Of a stretch of DNA of 64,000 nt, positions 61,614 through 64,000 are shown piece after piece (within the stretch, counting starts at the first letter, position 1; each line of letters begins with the position of its first letter). Under the pieces are notes generated by a model, which was not told where the DNA came from, did no database searches, and worked only from the letters and a program-made list of their open reading frames with translations. Source of the stretch: Brienomyrus brachyistius (taxonomy: Eukaryota > Chordata > Actinopteri > Osteoglossiformes > Mormyridae); NCBI RefSeq assembly GCF_023856365.1, contig NC_064534.1, positions 13,102,536-13,166,535 of the forward strand, read 5' to 3'. The translations under genes and the position numbers were made by a program.

Positions 61614-62151
61614 TACAGTACTGTGCAAAAGTCTGTGGCACTCAAAAGAAATGTTTAACCATATTTATCTAGGTAGTAAGTGCACATTTTCTTAGAACAA
61701 AAAATATATAATTTTTCATAAGAACATATGAAAATTACGAGTAACACGGTAAAAACTAGTAATGTCTTCTGTTCTCCAAAAAGTTACTGATATCTACTTG
61801 GATAGCTAGATGAACATCGCTTCAGTTCCCAAACTTCTTCTCAGTGGCACCCAAACCATTCTATGTGTTTATTAAATTTCACCACCAGCCCGCTTAAGTA
61901 ATTAACTTGATTAGTTAAAGTGAACGAGATATTGAATAGATATGAGGTGGGCTGGTGGTCAGGTCAAAAAATGCATGGGTGTGCTGTACGGTTGCTGTAA
62001 ATAACAGGGTTATTTTACCAGAGGATTTGAAATGGCTGAGCTGACACACTTTGACAGGTGTAACAGCATAGTTTTATTATAGTTTATATTTAAACAGTTA
62101 TTTAAATATAATTTTTTTTTTGCCTGCTTAAGACTTTTGTACAGAACTGTG
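61614..62151. mobile_element. Tc1/mariner-like non-autonomous relic
   Basis: Left end cagtactgtgcaaaagtctg preceded by TA; right end reversed reads cagttctgtacaaaagtctt. About 530 bp, with no transposase frame inside. The 'gtgcaaaagtct' terminus is typical of fish Tc1-type elements (from memory). Confidence 0.6.
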
Positions 62152-62989
62152 TCTTAATCATAAAGCGTATTTCGTATGCTCTGTAAAAACCTGGCAAGAA
62201 ATGCTATGAATCTAATCTCACCATCAGAACTTCTGCAACAAAAGAAACTTGTGAGTCACTTGATATTATACGTGTGTAGTTTTAAGATTTGTTGATTTTC
62301 ATTTGTATCAGCAGTTTATGGGCTGTCCTTACTGCAGTCTGTTAGATGGAGTACAGCTGTACTGCGGTGTCCAGTTGAAGCGGTTAAGAAAAAATATTAG
62401 AAATAATTTGTACTTCCTTTACATATAGATGCAATTTCACTTTAAATGACTATTAAATGTTCATTGATATTATTGTGAAATGTATGATGCAGCAAAGCGT
62501 GTGACTGTACAGTATGTGAAGACATTCGTATTTATGGTAACTTGTAATTTGGCAATTGGTGTTTTAAAGTGTTCTTTATCATGCTCAAATGGGTATTTTT
62601 GAGTGTTAGGGATATTTTGGATGGCCTTGAAGCAAATTTTACTCGGAAGAAATCATGGGAGTCGTTTCCTGATATTCGAGCTTGCACTTTTGAAAGCTGT
62701 ACGAGGCTGAAAAGACCGTAACGAAGCTCATCGATAAGAAATCGTGAATCACATGGGTAGATGTGACAGGGAGGTGAAAAGTGCACCATTCATTTTTTTT
62801 CCTGTCTACATAACTCTGTTAAAGGTTAACCTTCTCAGTGCTTTGAAGGTGACTTAAATGGCGACTCCATAGCCGGCATGCGTACAGACCTCTGAAGAAG
62901 CACCACAACAGCTATCATTTATGTCTTACTTATGTTAAGATTTCCAGAATGTTTTAAGTAGTGGTGAGGGCCAGTGTGTCAGACCTTAG

Positions 62990-63470
62990 CCTCATACCTG
63001 CACAGCAAAATTCGAAGTGTTTAAATAACACTTATAGAGTTAAATTTAACACTGTTCACGAGTCTATTTGGTCCCATTCGGAAGTGGTGTTAAAGTCACT
63101 CTTTCCATAGTGTTAAATATTTAGAGTAAAATTGACTCTAAGTTGAGTAGAAATTTAACACTGAGTAACACTGCATAGTGTTACTTCAATGCAACACTAC
63201 TAGTGGTGTCATATCATTTACTCTTTCACAGTGATAAATTACCTCTATTTGAGTAAAATCCCATTGATTTTTAACACTGAATTGAGTTATTAGAAATGAA
63301 CACTGGAGGTTCGAATAATTCTGATGAGAGCTGATGTTACTCTATACTGTGTTATTCATACACTAATCTCTGAGTAAATTTTAAAAATCATTTTACATCA
63401 AGTAGTGTTATTTCAACTCTTCCTGTGGTTTTACCTTTACACTTCTGTCACTGTTTTGCAGCATGAAAAA
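62990..63470. repeat. AT-rich region with dispersed AGTGTTA-type motifs in both orientations
   Basis: The motif 'agtgttaa'/'ttaacact' and its variants (gagtaaa, aacactg) recur many times on both strands over about 480 bp. This is the look of subterminal repeats of a DNA transposon, beside the open frame at 63623-64000. The family is not identified. Confidence 0.5.
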
Positions 63471-63622
63471 TGTTCTTTAATAATGCTTTTACATGTAAAA
63501 CAAATGAGCAAAAACCACAACTGACTTCAAAATAGGTTTAACTGCTTTATTTTAATGTCAGGCTAAAAATATTAAAACATCTCATGTAGTATATAAAACA
63601 CTTTAAAACAATGACTTTAGTT

Positions 63623-64000
63623 CTACATAAAATGACAATATGGAACAACATACAGGGAGGAATCTGACGTGCCATACTTCAGTTGAAGATCAAGTGGTTT
63701 GAAGTAACACAGCTCATTTATGTTTAACACTTTCAGAACCATATTGGGATGCATTCTGACCCTAAATGCATGGTAATGGTCATCCAAACACAGGGTTTCC
63801 ATCAGTTTTCCGCAGAGCAATACAATGTCATCTTTCACAGCAATACTCTTGATCTTACAAAACACAGGCATCTCAGACACTACCTCTGTACAGATGATAA
63901 AGTCAGGGCGGTGCTCTGTACCATGATGTTTTATCCATTTAGCTGAAAACACACTGGTAGACAATACAGCTCCAATTTTTAAGGCAATTTCTGGACCTTC
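63623..64000 (-). CDS. partial uncharacterised ORF, probably transposon-associated
   Basis: A minus-strand frame open from the window edge (64000, codon boundary) to the stop at 63623, 125 codons, with no obvious start, so it is the C-terminal part of something longer. Landmarks: TSVFSAKWIKHHGTEHRPDF, EMPVFCKIKSIAV, LDDHYHAFRV and the end LYVVPYCHFM. From memory this resembles the C-terminal end of a very multi-copy fish protein associated with DNA transposons; that memory is not verified. It sits next to repeat-like AT-rich DNA (62990-63470). No function is proposed. Confidence 0.45.
   Translation of the reverse strand, partial: EGPEIALKIGAVLSTSVFSAKWIKHHGTEHRPDFIICTEVVSEMPVFCKIKSIAVKDDIVLLCGKLMETLCLDDHYHAFRVRMHPNMVLKVLNINELCYFKPLDLQLKYGTSDSSLYVVPYCHFM

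Overview
The window is vertebrate nuclear DNA, almost certainly from a teleost fish. It contains long introns, many (GT)n and poly-C tracts, fish-type SINEs and foldback MITEs, and three recognisable vertebrate genes with canonical GT/AG exons. Every exon below was assigned by reading the encoded protein and checking that splice phases join exactly across neighbouring exons. Family assignments rest on remembered human proteins; no search was run.

Layout, left to right. (1) 1-31640: aak1 (AP2-associated kinase 1), plus strand, entered inside intron 1. Nineteen coding exons (4555-22657) give the kinase domain, the Q/P-rich middle and the DPF-containing tail that ends ...[11 protein letters not shown] second, phase-compatible terminal exon lies 6.3 kb beyond that stop (29004-29806). 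It would replace the last 31 residues with a 266-residue acidic, DxF/APF-rich tail like the C-terminus of the paralogue BMP2K. (2) 32618-36045: nfu1, plus strand, eight exons, 255 aa, the mitochondrial Fe-S scaffold with its CxxC motif. (3) 37537-52965: gfpt1, plus strand, 19 exons, 682 aa, glutamine:fructose-6-phosphate amidotransferase. (4) 55858-57003: an unrecognised minus-strand gene, tail to tail with gfpt1. It encodes a 381-residue protein built almost entirely from heptad-multiple repeats (21-residue units, then 14-residue units). (5) 57004-64000: intergenic DNA with a Tc1/mariner-like relic, and at the right edge a partial minus-strand ORF inside repeat-like sequence.

The order aak1-nfu1-gfpt1 on one strand matches human 2p13, where the next gene (ANTXR1) is also tail to tail with GFPT1. 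Here that position is taken by the repeat-protein gene. The three conserved genes are not functionally coupled: aak1 controls clathrin endocytosis, nfu1 Fe-S cluster delivery in mitochondria, and gfpt1 entry into the hexosamine pathway.

Main points of interest: the repeat-protein gene; the alternative BMP2K-like aak1 tail; a 132-bp (GT)66 tract touching the 3' splice site of the aak1 exon that encodes HRDLK; loss of the PKA-target serine 205 in gfpt1 (Gly here); and a 26-bp GC-rich minisatellite in a gfpt1 intron.
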